A stretch of 64,000 bases of DNA. Source: JAHJDO01 sp964437505. Lineage in GTDB: Bacteria > JAHJDO01. Of the stretch, positions 16,319 to 24,722 are shown piece by piece. Below the pieces are notes generated by a model. It had not been told where the DNA came from. It searched no databases and was given only the letters and a program-made list of their open reading frames with translations. The stretch spans positions 15,010 to 79,009 of the forward strand of contig CAYTGU010000007.1 in NCBI GenBank assembly GCA_964437505.1, in the 5' to 3' direction. Each line of letters opens with the position of its first letter. Position 1 is the first letter of the stretch. Made by a program: the position numbers and the translations under genes.

Positions 16319-17093
16319 AATCAATCGTTCCCTCTGTAATACGTTTTGATATACCTGAATCCAGTCTAAGAATCAATGCCCCGTCAGGATCGATTCCAAG
16401 CGCCTGCCCTTCTACAACCTCATTTTGCAAAATCGCTCTGACTTGTTTGCCAAGAATAGAAGACATTTCTTTCCATTCCTCAAACATCAGACTTCCTTCT
16501 CCCTTTTCCAGATATAAATAAACTTTCTCTATCTCAAATAACACCTTCTGTACAAGCTCCACCCGTGACACTTTCTTAGAGCATTCCATCTTTAAGGAGG
16601 TAGCTTTGCCACATAAATCAGGTGGTAAATCCTCTTTATTTAAATTCACATTTATTCCAAAGCCTATGACTATAAAACCAGTTTTCATTTTTCTTTTTTC
16701 TGCAAGAATTCCACAAACTTTTTTGCCTTTTATTATTACATCATTCGGCCACTTAATATAAGCAAGTAGAGATGTTACCTCCCTTATTGCCTTAGAAATA
16801 GCAACAGATACTCCGATAGTGAGCAGATTCAGCCTTTCTGAAAGTATATTTGATTTCAATATAATTGAGCACAGAATGCATTTTTGCGGCAGAAAAAACC
16901 ATGTTCGGCCTAATCTCCCTCTTCCCTTTGTCTGTCCTTCTGTCAGAATGACAATACCTTCTGAATTATATTTTTCAGCCAACGATAACGCTACATCATT
17001 TGTGGAAGACGTTTCATTATAAACATATATTTTTCGCCCTATTATTTGAGTCTCTAGACCAGCTTTGATTGTATCTTTAGAAAACTCTTCCAT
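16302..17093 (-). CDS. birA: Biotin--[acetyl-CoA-carboxylase] ligase, catalytic form
   Basis: 263 residues. Biotin/ATP-binding loop KGRGRLGRTWFF (56-67), KWPNDVIIKGKKVCGILAE (114-132) and GFGINVNL (144-151) define the ligase. A C-terminal SH3-like domain follows. There is no N-terminal winged helix: the protein begins directly at the catalytic domain, so it should biotinylate the carboxyl carrier protein but not repress biotin genes (class I). It follows nadC by 6 bases and overlaps coaX, forming a nadC-birA-coaX cofactor operon. Confidence 0.92.
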   Translation of the reverse strand: MEEFSKDTIKAGLETQIIGRKIYVYNETSSTNDVALSLAEKYNSEGIVILTEGQTKGRGRLGRTWFFLPQKCILCSIILKSNILSERLNLLTIGVSVAISKAIREVTSLLAYIKWPNDVIIKGKKVCGILAEKRKMKTGFIVIGFGINVNLNKEDLPPDLCGKATSLKMECSKKVSRVELVQKVLFEIEKVYLYLEKGEGSLMFEEWKEMSSILGKQVRAILQNEVVEGQALGIDPDGALILRLDSGISKRITEGTIDYAYCN

Positions 17094-17099
17094 GTTCCA

Positions 17100-17963
17100 T
17101 TAATTAAAAATTTTTAAAGATATATCCATCGATTTTGCGGAATGAGTTAACTTGCCAACAGAAATTCTATCAACTCCACTTTCTGCTATCTTTTCAACAC
17201 TATTAAGGGTTACATCTCCTGAAACCTCTATCTCCGGCAAATTTTCAATTTTCAATTTCCAATTTCTAATTAAGGAAACCGCCTTTTTAATAGTCCGTAT
17301 ATCCATATTGTCCAGCATAATTATGTCTACTTGAGATTGAAGAGCTTCCATAACCTGGGATAAATTCTCTACTTCTATCTCAATCTTTACGTTTTTAGAA
17401 ACTTTTTTTCTAATGGCTTGCACAAGTTCCGCTATATTCCTATTCGCTATCTTTAGATGATTATCTTTTATCATGACCATATCATAAAGCCCCATTCTAT
17501 GATTCTGTCCCCCACCAACACGCACTGCATATTTCTCTATATCACGTAGCCCAGGAGTGGTTTTTCTTGTATCAAATATTCTTGCTTTATAGGTCTTGAC
17601 TTTTTCTACATACTCTCCTGTTAATGTTGCAATTCCTGAAAGCCTCTGCAAAAAGTTGAGGGCTGTTCTTTCTCCAGCTAAAATGGTGGTTACATGCCCT
17701 GATAATTCAGCTAACACATCTCCATTTTTAACCTCTGTTCCATCTTTAACCAAAGATTTGAATTTTACTTTATTATCCAGCATTTTGAATACGGTTTCCG
17801 CTATTTTCAATCCTGCAATTACTCCGCATTGCTTTACTATAATTCTAGCTTTAGCATTTCTTTTTTGAAGGATGCAAGCCTCTGTAGTAATATCACCGTC
17901 TCCAATATCTTCTTTTAAGGCTGCAGTAACAAGTTCCTTGACTCTATTCGGTGATATGTTCAT
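17100..17963 (-). CDS. nadC: Nicotinate-nucleotide pyrophosphorylase (quinolinate phosphoribosyltransferase)
   Basis: 287 residues. EDIGDGDITTEA, LAGERTALNFLQRLSGIAT, DTRKTTPGLR (131-140), GGGQNHRMGLYDMVMIKDNH (150-169) and IEIEVENL are the substrate-binding motifs. It converts quinolinate and PRPP to nicotinate mononucleotide in de novo NAD synthesis. An oddity lies at residues 222-239: where relatives have a short turn before the LEVSG strand, this protein has about seven extra residues (WKLKIEN) encoded by an AT-rich repeat-like tract. The frame is kept, so the enzyme may still be functional. First gene of nadC-birA-coaX. Confidence 0.93.
   Translation of the reverse strand: MNISPNRVKELVTAALKEDIGDGDITTEACILQKRNAKARIIVKQCGVIAGLKIAETVFKMLDNKVKFKSLVKDGTEVKNGDVLAELSGHVTTILAGERTALNFLQRLSGIATLTGEYVEKVKTYKARIFDTRKTTPGLRDIEKYAVRVGGGQNHRMGLYDMVMIKDNHLKIANRNIAELVQAIRKKVSKNVKIEIEVENLSQVMEALQSQVDIIMLDNMDIRTIKKAVSLIRNWKLKIENLPEIEVSGDVTLNSVEKIAESGVDRISVGKLTHSAKSMDISLKIFN
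17240..17272 (-). repeat. AT-rich simple repeat tract inside nadC
   Basis: On the plus strand the tract reads ATTTTCAATTTTCAATTTCC then AATTTCTAATTA. It is four variants of a 7-8 base unit (TTTTCAA / TTTCCAA / TTTCTAA). It encodes the extra residues RNWKLKIENL in nadC and looks like intergenic spacer repeats rather than coding sequence. A related string (TTTTTAATTTCTAACCAATT) occurs in the spacer at 45279-45298. Confidence 0.5.
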
Positions 17964-18110
17964 ATTTGCACTCTAGCCCCTTTCTCTTCTGTTGCATTAT
18001 TCTAACGAAATCATAAGCTAAATTCAAACTCTTTTCCCAGCCATACAATTTCCGACCAAAAAAAGATATTTTGAAATAGAGAAAAGAATGAAGTAATTTG
18101 CGAGAAAGGT

Positions 18111-20045
18111 CTATATCCAGAATACCTGATTTCCAGTATGTCCTGTTATCAGATCAATGACAAACCAGAGTCCTGCGGTAACCAGCTGCCCCAGGATTAG
18201 TCCAAGAAAGAACGGTCTTGAAGCCTTGTATACCTTATTTCCTCCGTATCTTGTGAGTACTGACTTTATTATCCACGCAAGAAATATGCTGAACCATAGG
18301 TTTTCCATTAGCCACACAGCGCTTATAGGATATGCAACAGGATGTATAGGCCACCACAGAAGTCTGTATCTCATAAACATCAGAAACGCCATAAATCCTC
18401 CGCCTATTGCTGTATGCAGCCAACCCATCCAATTCACTCCTGTTGGATGCAGCATCTTATCTGTCACATAGTTGTATGGCGCCTGTGGTCCTCTTATGAA
18501 GAACCACGAATTCATGTTTATTCCTCCATGCGTGTAAGCCAGTTTCAACGCTATCCAGAATGTAGAGCCAAGACCTATTACCAGAGCCGCTAATATAAAC
18601 CAGAAAAGCTTTCTTCTGTTTGTCTTTATTACCTCTATTATTTTCAGGCTATGCGCTGTTGCTGCCATTACAAATGTCCTAATGTCTGAAGCCCACACAT
18701 ATGTGAATGCCAGACTTACCATGCCACCAGCTCCAAATATAGATGTCCCTAAACCTGATACTGCAAGAGAAGGAGCTATTGACGGCGCTACTGCACATGC
18801 TATACCTCCCTCTGCAACTATTCTTGTTAAGCCTATAAACAACACCAGAGCAAAAAACATGAATACAGGAACTGTTATCAGGGGCATACCACTAAAGTAC
18901 AGCCATATCCCCATTACAATTAAACCTATCAAGAGAGAGTATACCGACGCTTTGTAGGACAGTATCTCATTTGTGTCGTCTATATCTTTTCTTTTCCCGA
19001 ATGCTTTGCCAAATACATCCTTGAGATGCTCCCTTGCCATCCATAAGCCCGCCATTACCAATACTATCATTCCACCAGTCTGCTGATGGTACAGCATTGG
19101 AGAACCATGTATTCCATAAATGCCTGTATTTTCATTGAATCCAAATCCTGTAATATTACAGATTCCTTTTATCACTATTGATAATAGGCATAAAAACCAT
19201 AAACTGAACGCTAACTGCATGTTGATAAAGTACGCATACCCTATCATTGGAAAGCTTACTCTGAAGGACATGTTTAGAGTGTTGCGAAATATTGGAATAC
19301 TATTAACGAGGTTTATCTTAGGTATGAAGTGAAAATAGTCATGAAAACCATTTATTGAACTGATTATGAATGGAATTGCAAATCCAAGCCACATTATGTT
19401 GCTTTTGAAGAAAGGCCTTATTATGGAACCGTTTTCATCCTTTACCATATCCATAGGCAATTGCGCTAACGGATATATCAATCTCTCTTTTTCTACCCAT
19501 TGTTTTCTTAATATCACCATTATTGTTATCATTACCATATACAGAGACATAAGGAATATCATCCAGAAACATATTGGCTTGAGCCATGCTGCCCATGGGA
19601 TACTCGCGCCCTTTGGCATGCCTTCATAGAACTGCCTTATTACCTCTTTGCCCTGTGGCACCATCCAGCTTTTTATATGTGGTTGTATTAACTCTGCCCA
19701 TCTGTTTGTCGGGGTTGCAAAGTAAAATGGTGCTGTGATTATCTGAAACAATTGTGCGCCAAGTCCCATTGTTGCTACTGAAGAGGCTATAAGCATCATG
19801 ATGTATATTACTAAGAGCTCTGATGAATTAAGAGCTAGTCTCTTACTTATCAGTTTGAGTATAACTGCTATGCCGCCTACAAGAATAAAAAACAGGAATA
19901 TTGCTCCTGCAGGCATGAAGTCTATTGCCATATAAGAGCCATGAACAATATCTATGGAGTAGTGCGCCATTACAGGGATGAGAAAACACAGTAACGCACC
20001 TATTACGAAACTCTTTAGACCTACTTGTTTATCTCTATTTTCCAT
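18111..20045 (-). CDS. Large polytopic membrane protein, DUF6785/DUF6784-like
   Basis: 644 residues from the ATG at 20045; in-frame TTG codons at 20072 and 20051 are alternatives, the latter better spaced from a GGAGAG. At least a dozen hydrophobic segments are visible across the length. Recognisable stretches are PAGAIFLFFILVGGIAVILK, GLGAQLFQIITAPFYFATPT, ERLIYPLAQLPMDMV and, near the end, MLHPTGVNWMGWLHTAIGGG with WWPIHPVAYP. I associate this architecture with the DUF6785/6784 pair of planctomycete and Omnitrophota-type genomes, distantly like oligopeptide transporters. Substrate unknown. It is followed on the minus strand by a 147-base gap before nadC and stands alone. Confidence 0.65.
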   Translation of the reverse strand: MENRDKQVGLKSFVIGALLCFLIPVMAHYSIDIVHGSYMAIDFMPAGAIFLFFILVGGIAVILKLISKRLALNSSELLVIYIMMLIASSVATMGLGAQLFQIITAPFYFATPTNRWAELIQPHIKSWMVPQGKEVIRQFYEGMPKGASIPWAAWLKPICFWMIFLMSLYMVMITIMVILRKQWVEKERLIYPLAQLPMDMVKDENGSIIRPFFKSNIMWLGFAIPFIISSINGFHDYFHFIPKINLVNSIPIFRNTLNMSFRVSFPMIGYAYFINMQLAFSLWFLCLLSIVIKGICNITGFGFNENTGIYGIHGSPMLYHQQTGGMIVLVMAGLWMAREHLKDVFGKAFGKRKDIDDTNEILSYKASVYSLLIGLIVMGIWLYFSGMPLITVPVFMFFALVLFIGLTRIVAEGGIACAVAPSIAPSLAVSGLGTSIFGAGGMVSLAFTYVWASDIRTFVMAATAHSLKIIEVIKTNRRKLFWFILAALVIGLGSTFWIALKLAYTHGGINMNSWFFIRGPQAPYNYVTDKMLHPTGVNWMGWLHTAIGGGFMAFLMFMRYRLLWWPIHPVAYPISAVWLMENLWFSIFLAWIIKSVLTRYGGNKVYKASRPFFLGLILGQLVTAGLWFVIDLITGHTGNQVFWI

Positions 20046-20119
20046 CGGCAAAATTAAATTCTCTCCTATCAAATTTTAAGCATAATATAAATCCTGCTCA
20101 TTTGCAAACAGCAAAACAC

Positions 20120-21199
20120 TCATAAACTCATATAAACTATTTCTGTCCCTTCAACCATTCTGAACACGTTAAACACTGTTTTTACTCGCTCCAGTCCCCT
20201 CTCCCCCATTTTTTTTGCCTCCTCTTTATTGGATAACAACTGTATAATAGAATCTGCCAGCCCTTTTGAATCCTTGGGCGAAACAAGAATACCTGTTTCT
20301 TTATCCACAACAACTTCAGGTATTCCACCGGCAGTTGTCGCAACTATCGGTAGTTTCATCAGCATTGCATCCATAAGAGAAGTGCATAATCCCTCAAGAT
20401 GTGAAGGAAGAACAAAAAGATCCATTGTTGACAATAATTCACCGATATCCTTTCGGAACCCGGTAAAAATTACATTTTTTGTTATATCTAATTCCTTAAC
20501 CTGTTTTTTTAAGGCTTCTTCCAGTTCTCCTTCGCCAATAATGAGAAAAACCACATTTGGAAATATTTTTAATACCTCAGGGACAGCATTAAGCAGATAT
20601 TTATGCCCTTTGTGATCTGTCAGATGTGCGATTGTACCAATAATTGGGGAATATTTTGATAAATTAAACTCTTCGTATAAATACTGAGTATTACTTATAC
20701 TGTCGAATTTTTCTGTATCAATTCCACTGTAAACAACATCTATTTTGTCCTGAGGAACACCTGCCTCTATCAATATACTTTTAATAGCATTGGATATTGC
20801 AATTATCTTATTTGTGAGATAATTATATTTTATGTTTGAAAAAATGTTGCAGGCAACCTTAAAATCAACCCTGCGAGTGACAACAAAAGGAATCTTTTTT
20901 ATCTTTGCTGCAATCGCCCCAATCGTATGTGCATGAGATGTATGAGCATGAATAATATCTATGCGTTCATCTGTTATTGTCCTGCAGATAGCTCCTATAG
21001 CCCCCAAATCCAATTCTCCACGCATTACTACAGGGCATACCCTGAGATTATTGTTAATACACTTTCTTACCAGCACACTATTTGGTTGAGCAGATACAAC
21101 GTTATTGTGATTCTTTCTTCTTAAACCATCCATAAGACACATCATCTGAACTTCCCCGCCCCTCCAGCCGCACTCTGTATTTATGTGAAGAATATTCAA
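20120..21199 (-). CDS. Glycosyltransferase family 4 protein
   Basis: 359 residues, TTG start at 21199 with GGGATGA upstream. N-terminal GWRGGEVQMM is the GT-B acceptor-side glycine loop; IDIIHAHTSHAH, VTRRVDF and VYSGIDTEKFD lead to the C-terminal nucleotide-sugar domain with GTIAHLTDHKGHKYLL, IIGEGELE, FTGFRKDI and LPSHLEGLCTSLMDAMLMKLPIV (the E-x7-E motif). Such enzymes add hexoses to lipopolysaccharide core or polysaccharide. It starts 3 bases after cobU ends, so the two are cotranscribed though functionally unrelated. Sugar donor cannot be told. Confidence 0.85.
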   Translation of the reverse strand: MNILHINTECGWRGGEVQMMCLMDGLRRKNHNNVVSAQPNSVLVRKCINNNLRVCPVVMRGELDLGAIGAICRTITDERIDIIHAHTSHAHTIGAIAAKIKKIPFVVTRRVDFKVACNIFSNIKYNYLTNKIIAISNAIKSILIEAGVPQDKIDVVYSGIDTEKFDSISNTQYLYEEFNLSKYSPIIGTIAHLTDHKGHKYLLNAVPEVLKIFPNVVFLIIGEGELEEALKKQVKELDITKNVIFTGFRKDIGELLSTMDLFVLPSHLEGLCTSLMDAMLMKLPIVATTAGGIPEVVVDKETGILVSPKDSKGLADSIIQLLSNKEEAKKMGERGLERVKTVFNVFRMVEGTEIVYMSL

Positions 21200-21202
21200 A
21201 GT

Positions 21203-21730
21203 TCATCCCTTTATTTTTAGTTCTATGCCTGAAATCATAAGATACACTTCATCTGCCATGCGTGCAATGAGCTGATTGCATCTTCCAGCAATATCTCTAA
21301 ATTCGCGCGCTAATCTATTCTCAGGGACTATGCCCATTCCTAGCTCATTACTCACAACAATAAGTGTAAATCTTGAGGTTCCTGCTGTTTTTAATAGCAT
21401 CTGGATATCCCCAAGAATGCGGTCTTTCACCCCTTCAATACCGAATTTATGTATCATATTAGACAGCCACAATGTGATACAATCCAGAATAACAGCACCT
21501 TCAAAATTTCTAAATTTGTTTAAAATATTAATATTTATCGGCTCTTCAACTGTCTTCCATGTACTGCTTCTCTTTGCTTTATGCTTCTTGATTCTGTCTG
21601 CCATTTCTTTATCCAGGGCTTCTGCAGTAGCCAAAAAGACCACGTCCTTTCCAAGTGCTGATGCTAATTTCTCTGCAAAAGAGCTCTTACCGCTCCTCGC
21701 CCCGCCTGTAATGAAGATTATTTTAGCCAT
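21203..21730 (-). CDS. cobU: Adenosylcobinamide kinase / adenosylcobinamide-phosphate guanylyltransferase
   Basis: 175 residues. P-loop GGARSGKS (9-16), RIKKHKAKRSSTWKTVEEP with H50 as the likely guanylylated histidine, LDCITLWLSNM around D83 and VVSNELGMGIVPENRLAREF followed by RDIAGRCNQLIA are the CobU signature. It activates adenosylcobinamide to the GDP form for assembly of the lower ligand in cobalamin synthesis or salvage. No other cobamide gene is in the window. Its presence supports use of corrinoid enzymes by this organism, such as the UroD-like methyltransferases. Followed by a GT4 gene. Confidence 0.93.
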   Translation of the reverse strand: MAKIIFITGGARSGKSSFAEKLASALGKDVVFLATAEALDKEMADRIKKHKAKRSSTWKTVEEPININILNKFRNFEGAVILDCITLWLSNMIHKFGIEGVKDRILGDIQMLLKTAGTSRFTLIVVSNELGMGIVPENRLAREFRDIAGRCNQLIARMADEVYLMISGIELKIKG

Positions 21731-21741
21731 GAAATATTTCC

Positions 21742-21788
21742 AATCATCAACCTAATCATCAACCTAATCATCAACCTAATCATCAACC
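21742..21788. repeat. 12-bp tandem repeat, four copies
   Basis: AATCATCAACCT is repeated exactly at 21742, 21754 and 21766, with a fourth 11-base copy from 21778. It fills most of the gap between cobU and the Fic gene. Such units change copy number easily by slippage. No coding frame uses it. Confidence 0.9.
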
Positions 21789-21796
21789 ATTCTTTA

Positions 21797-22852
21797 CTAT
21801 AACAGCACATAATACAAGGCTCTTCCTTTTCCTTTTGATTCTATCACTTTCATCCTTAAGAGTTTCTTCAATTCTTTATGCGCCGCCTGGGCGGAAATAT
21901 TAAACAATTTCTGCAAGTCCCTGTTTGTTATCCTACCGTCTATATTTATTCTCTCGATAATCTTCATCTGTTTCTGAGTTAAAGATATCTGGCTTTTTGT
22001 TTCCTTTTTCGCTTTTAAGCCAAGTTTTAAAACCGCTTCCTTTACCTCATTTATTGAGAACGCCACACCGTCGGAAAAATATTCAAGCCATTTTGTCAAA
22101 TCCCGTATTTTGGTATCTACTGTCTTTAACGCGGCATAATAAGATTTTCTGTCTCTGTCGTAATAATCATCCAGACTAAATATTCTTCTATGGTCAAAAC
22201 CGCTCAAATATAAAACCAATGTAGCCAGAAGTCTGGCTGTACGTCCGTTACCGTCTATAAAAGGATGAATTCTCGCTATTTCATAATGAACCATTCCGGC
22301 GAGTAATACAGGATTAATCTGCCACGTTTCATCTTTATTCAGCCAAACAATAAATTCTTCCGTAAATTTCGGGACTTCTTTTGTTAGTGGAGGCATATAT
22401 TCTATTTCTTCTTTAAAACCGGTGCCGTCAGAAATCCTTCTGCCGACGTAGACCTGTCTGTCCCTGAATACTCCGCAGTCAGAAGTCTTTTCCAGAGTTC
22501 CTGCGGTTATTTTTTCATGCATACTAAGAAGCGTTTTAACTGTGATTTTTCCTTTTTTCGCAGTATTGGGAATATGCTCCATCGCTTTGAGATAATTCAA
22601 AACTTCTTGCTTATCCTTATCTGCCGCAACCACTTCTTTTTTATCAGACAAATCCTTTACCTGTTCAAGCGTAAGTCTGTTGCCCTCTATTGCCGTTGAT
22701 GAATGAGTATTCTGCAGTAAAGCCTGCTTTCTTAATTTAGCTTCCCATTTCGGAATAAGACGTGACTGCTCAATAATTTCTCGCGCTGATGCAATCAGCG
22801 TAAGATTATTCAATATCTCGTTTGTTATCGTATATTTCGGCTTAAAAGACAT
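21797..22852 (-). CDS. Fic family protein with C-terminal winged helix
   Basis: 351 residues. The N-terminal Fic_N region carries SSTAIEGNR (51-59), which fits the self-inhibition motif [S/T]xxxE[G/N] on a class II alpha-inh helix. The active-site loop is HPFIDGNGRTAR (196-207), complete with the catalytic His and the phosphate-binding GNGR. Residues about 285-350 look like a winged-helix DNA-binding domain (TNRDLQKLFNISAQAAHKEL). Known relatives transfer AMP to proteins, and the fused HTH suggests gene regulation or a toxin-like role. No separate antitoxin partner is beside it. It stands alone between cobU and leuD. Confidence 0.9.
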   Translation of the reverse strand: MSFKPKYTITNEILNNLTLIASAREIIEQSRLIPKWEAKLRKQALLQNTHSSTAIEGNRLTLEQVKDLSDKKEVVAADKDKQEVLNYLKAMEHIPNTAKKGKITVKTLLSMHEKITAGTLEKTSDCGVFRDRQVYVGRRISDGTGFKEEIEYMPPLTKEVPKFTEEFIVWLNKDETWQINPVLLAGMVHYEIARIHPFIDGNGRTARLLATLVLYLSGFDHRRIFSLDDYYDRDRKSYYAALKTVDTKIRDLTKWLEYFSDGVAFSINEVKEAVLKLGLKAKKETKSQISLTQKQMKIIERINIDGRITNRDLQKLFNISAQAAHKELKKLLRMKVIESKGKGRALYYVLL

Positions 22853-22919
22853 ATTTCAATTTCCCTTTGTCGTGATTTTCCGTCCATCATGCTTTATCCT
22901 TTAGCTTCTCTTATCATCA

Positions 22920-23408
22920 CTATATTGACTTACTAACCCACTTCATCAATCCGCCGGCAGATATCAAATTCTGAATAAATTCGGGGAATGGGGTTGATTT
23001 ATATGACTTGTTCTTTGTAAGATTGGATATAGTACCTTCTGATAAGTCAACCTCCAAGATATCTCCTTTATCTGCATCCTTGACTGCTTCCTTACATTCA
23101 AGAATTGGCAGGCCGATATTTATTGCATTACGATAGAATATCCTTGCAAACGAATTTGCTATAACACATGAAACTCCTGAAGCTTTTATTGATATTGGGG
23201 CATGTTCTCTTGATGAACCGCAGCCAAAATTCTCCTGAGCAACAATAATATCGTCATCCTTCACACCCTTAGCAAAAGAAGCGTCTATATCCTCCATGCA
23301 GTGTTCTGCCAGTTCTTTTGCGTCAGAAGTGTTGAGGTATCTTGCTGGAATTATCTCATCTGTATTTACATTATTTCCGTATTTCCAAACTTCGCCTTTA
23401 AATTTCAT
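22920..23408 (-). CDS. leuD: 3-isopropylmalate dehydratase small subunit
   Basis: 162 residues, the short LeuD type. NNVNTDEIIPARYLNT at the start, ENFGCGSSREHAP (59-71) and ASGVSCVIANSFARIFYRNA are the swivel-domain motifs of the aconitase superfamily. With LeuC it isomerises 2- to 3-isopropylmalate in leucine synthesis. Four-base ATGA overlap with leuC shows translational coupling. This short form is shared with homoaconitase and methylmalate enzymes, so the substrate rests on the presence of leuB elsewhere in the window. Confidence 0.9.
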   Translation of the reverse strand: MKFKGEVWKYGNNVNTDEIIPARYLNTSDAKELAEHCMEDIDASFAKGVKDDDIIVAQENFGCGSSREHAPISIKASGVSCVIANSFARIFYRNAINIGLPILECKEAVKDADKGDILEVDLSEGTISNLTKNKSYKSTPFPEFIQNLISAGGLMKWVSKSI

Positions 23409-24703
23409 TTTATTTTTATCTCCTTCGGGTCTGCTATTCTTCCCTTAATTGCCGATGCAGCTGCAACAGCAGGGCTTGCCAGATAAACTTCACTCTTAAC
23501 ATGCCCCATTCTTCCCACAAAATTACGGTTCGTCGTACTTACACATCTTTCTCCTTCTGCAAGCACACCCATATGCCCGCCAAGACACGGTCCACAGGTA
23601 GGAGTACTTATCACTCCTCCGCTTTCCAGAAATATATCAAACAACCCCATTTTCATAGCATCAGCATATATCTTTTGAGTTGCAGGAAGAATTATAAGCC
23701 TTACATACGGATGTATCTTATGTCCCTTCAGTATACCTGCCGCAATTTCTAAGTCCTGTAGCCTTCCATTTGTACATGAACCTATAACCACCTGATCTAT
23801 CTTTATATCATCAGCATCTATTGCAGGTTTTGTGTTTGAGGGCAGATGAGGGAACGATACCTGAGGTTTGATCTTCGACATATCATATTCTCTGATATCA
23901 GCATACTTTGCGTCAGGATCGCTTTTATATGCCTTGTAATCCCTTTTTGCTATATTTTTAACATAATTTAATGTCTTCTCATCCGGTTCGATAATGCCGT
24001 TCTTTCCTCCGGCTTCTATAGCCATATTACACATTGTGAATCTATCAGACATAGCTAATTCCGATATAACATCCCCACAGAACTCCATTGATTTATAAAG
24101 CGCTCCATCTACTCCTATATCTCCTATTGTATAGAGGATAAGATCCTTGCCGCACACCCACTTATTAAGTGTTCCTTTATAGACAAACTTTATGGCTTCC
24201 GGAATTTTAAACCATGCTTTACCTCTTATCATTGCCGCTGCAAGATCAGTACTTCCAACGCCTGTTGAAAATGCACCCAAAGCCCCGTAAGTACATGTAT
24301 GTGAATCTGCGCCAATTATACAATCTCCAGGGAGAACAAGTCCCTGCTCAGGTAACAACGCATGTTCTATTCCCATTTTCCCTATTTCAAAGTAATATTT
24401 AATGTTCTTTTTTCTTGAAAAATCCCTGAGTATTTTACATTGCTCTGCTGATTTTACATCCTTGTTTGGCGCAAAGTGATCCGGTACTAAAGCAATTCTA
24501 TCTTTATCAAAAATGTCCAGTTCCCTGCCCTTTTCTTTTTCTATAGCTTCAAATTCAGAGATTGCAATCGGGGCAGTAACATCATTGCCCAGAATGAAAT
24601 CAAGGTCTGCCTCAATAAGTTCCCCGGGTGAAACTTGAGGTATTGCCTCCTGTTTCTTTCCTGCATGAGCAGCCAATATCTTCTCTGTTATAGTCATTCC
24701 CAT
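23405..24703 (-). CDS. leuC: 3-isopropylmalate dehydratase large subunit
   Basis: 432 residues. Cluster cysteines are C310 in GSCTNGR and C370/C373 in PTCGPCLGG, so a [4Fe-4S] cluster should form. GADSHTCTYGALGAFSTGVG and the TGKGRMGHVKSE-like closing segment fit the HacA/LeuC type used by many anaerobes. It pairs with leuD (4-base overlap). AAAGGGGA precedes the first ATG. The enzyme carries out the dehydration/hydration step between LeuA and LeuB. leuA is not in the window; leuB is 9 kb away. Confidence 0.9.
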   Translation of the reverse strand: MGMTITEKILAAHAGKKQEAIPQVSPGELIEADLDFILGNDVTAPIAISEFEAIEKEKGRELDIFDKDRIALVPDHFAPNKDVKSAEQCKILRDFSRKKNIKYYFEIGKMGIEHALLPEQGLVLPGDCIIGADSHTCTYGALGAFSTGVGSTDLAAAMIRGKAWFKIPEAIKFVYKGTLNKWVCGKDLILYTIGDIGVDGALYKSMEFCGDVISELAMSDRFTMCNMAIEAGGKNGIIEPDEKTLNYVKNIAKRDYKAYKSDPDAKYADIREYDMSKIKPQVSFPHLPSNTKPAIDADDIKIDQVVIGSCTNGRLQDLEIAAGILKGHKIHPYVRLIILPATQKIYADAMKMGLFDIFLESGGVISTPTCGPCLGGHMGVLAEGERCVSTTNRNFVGRMGHVKSEVYLASPAVAAASAIKGRIADPKEIKIK

Positions 24704-24722
24704 TTTAAATATCCCCTTTAAA

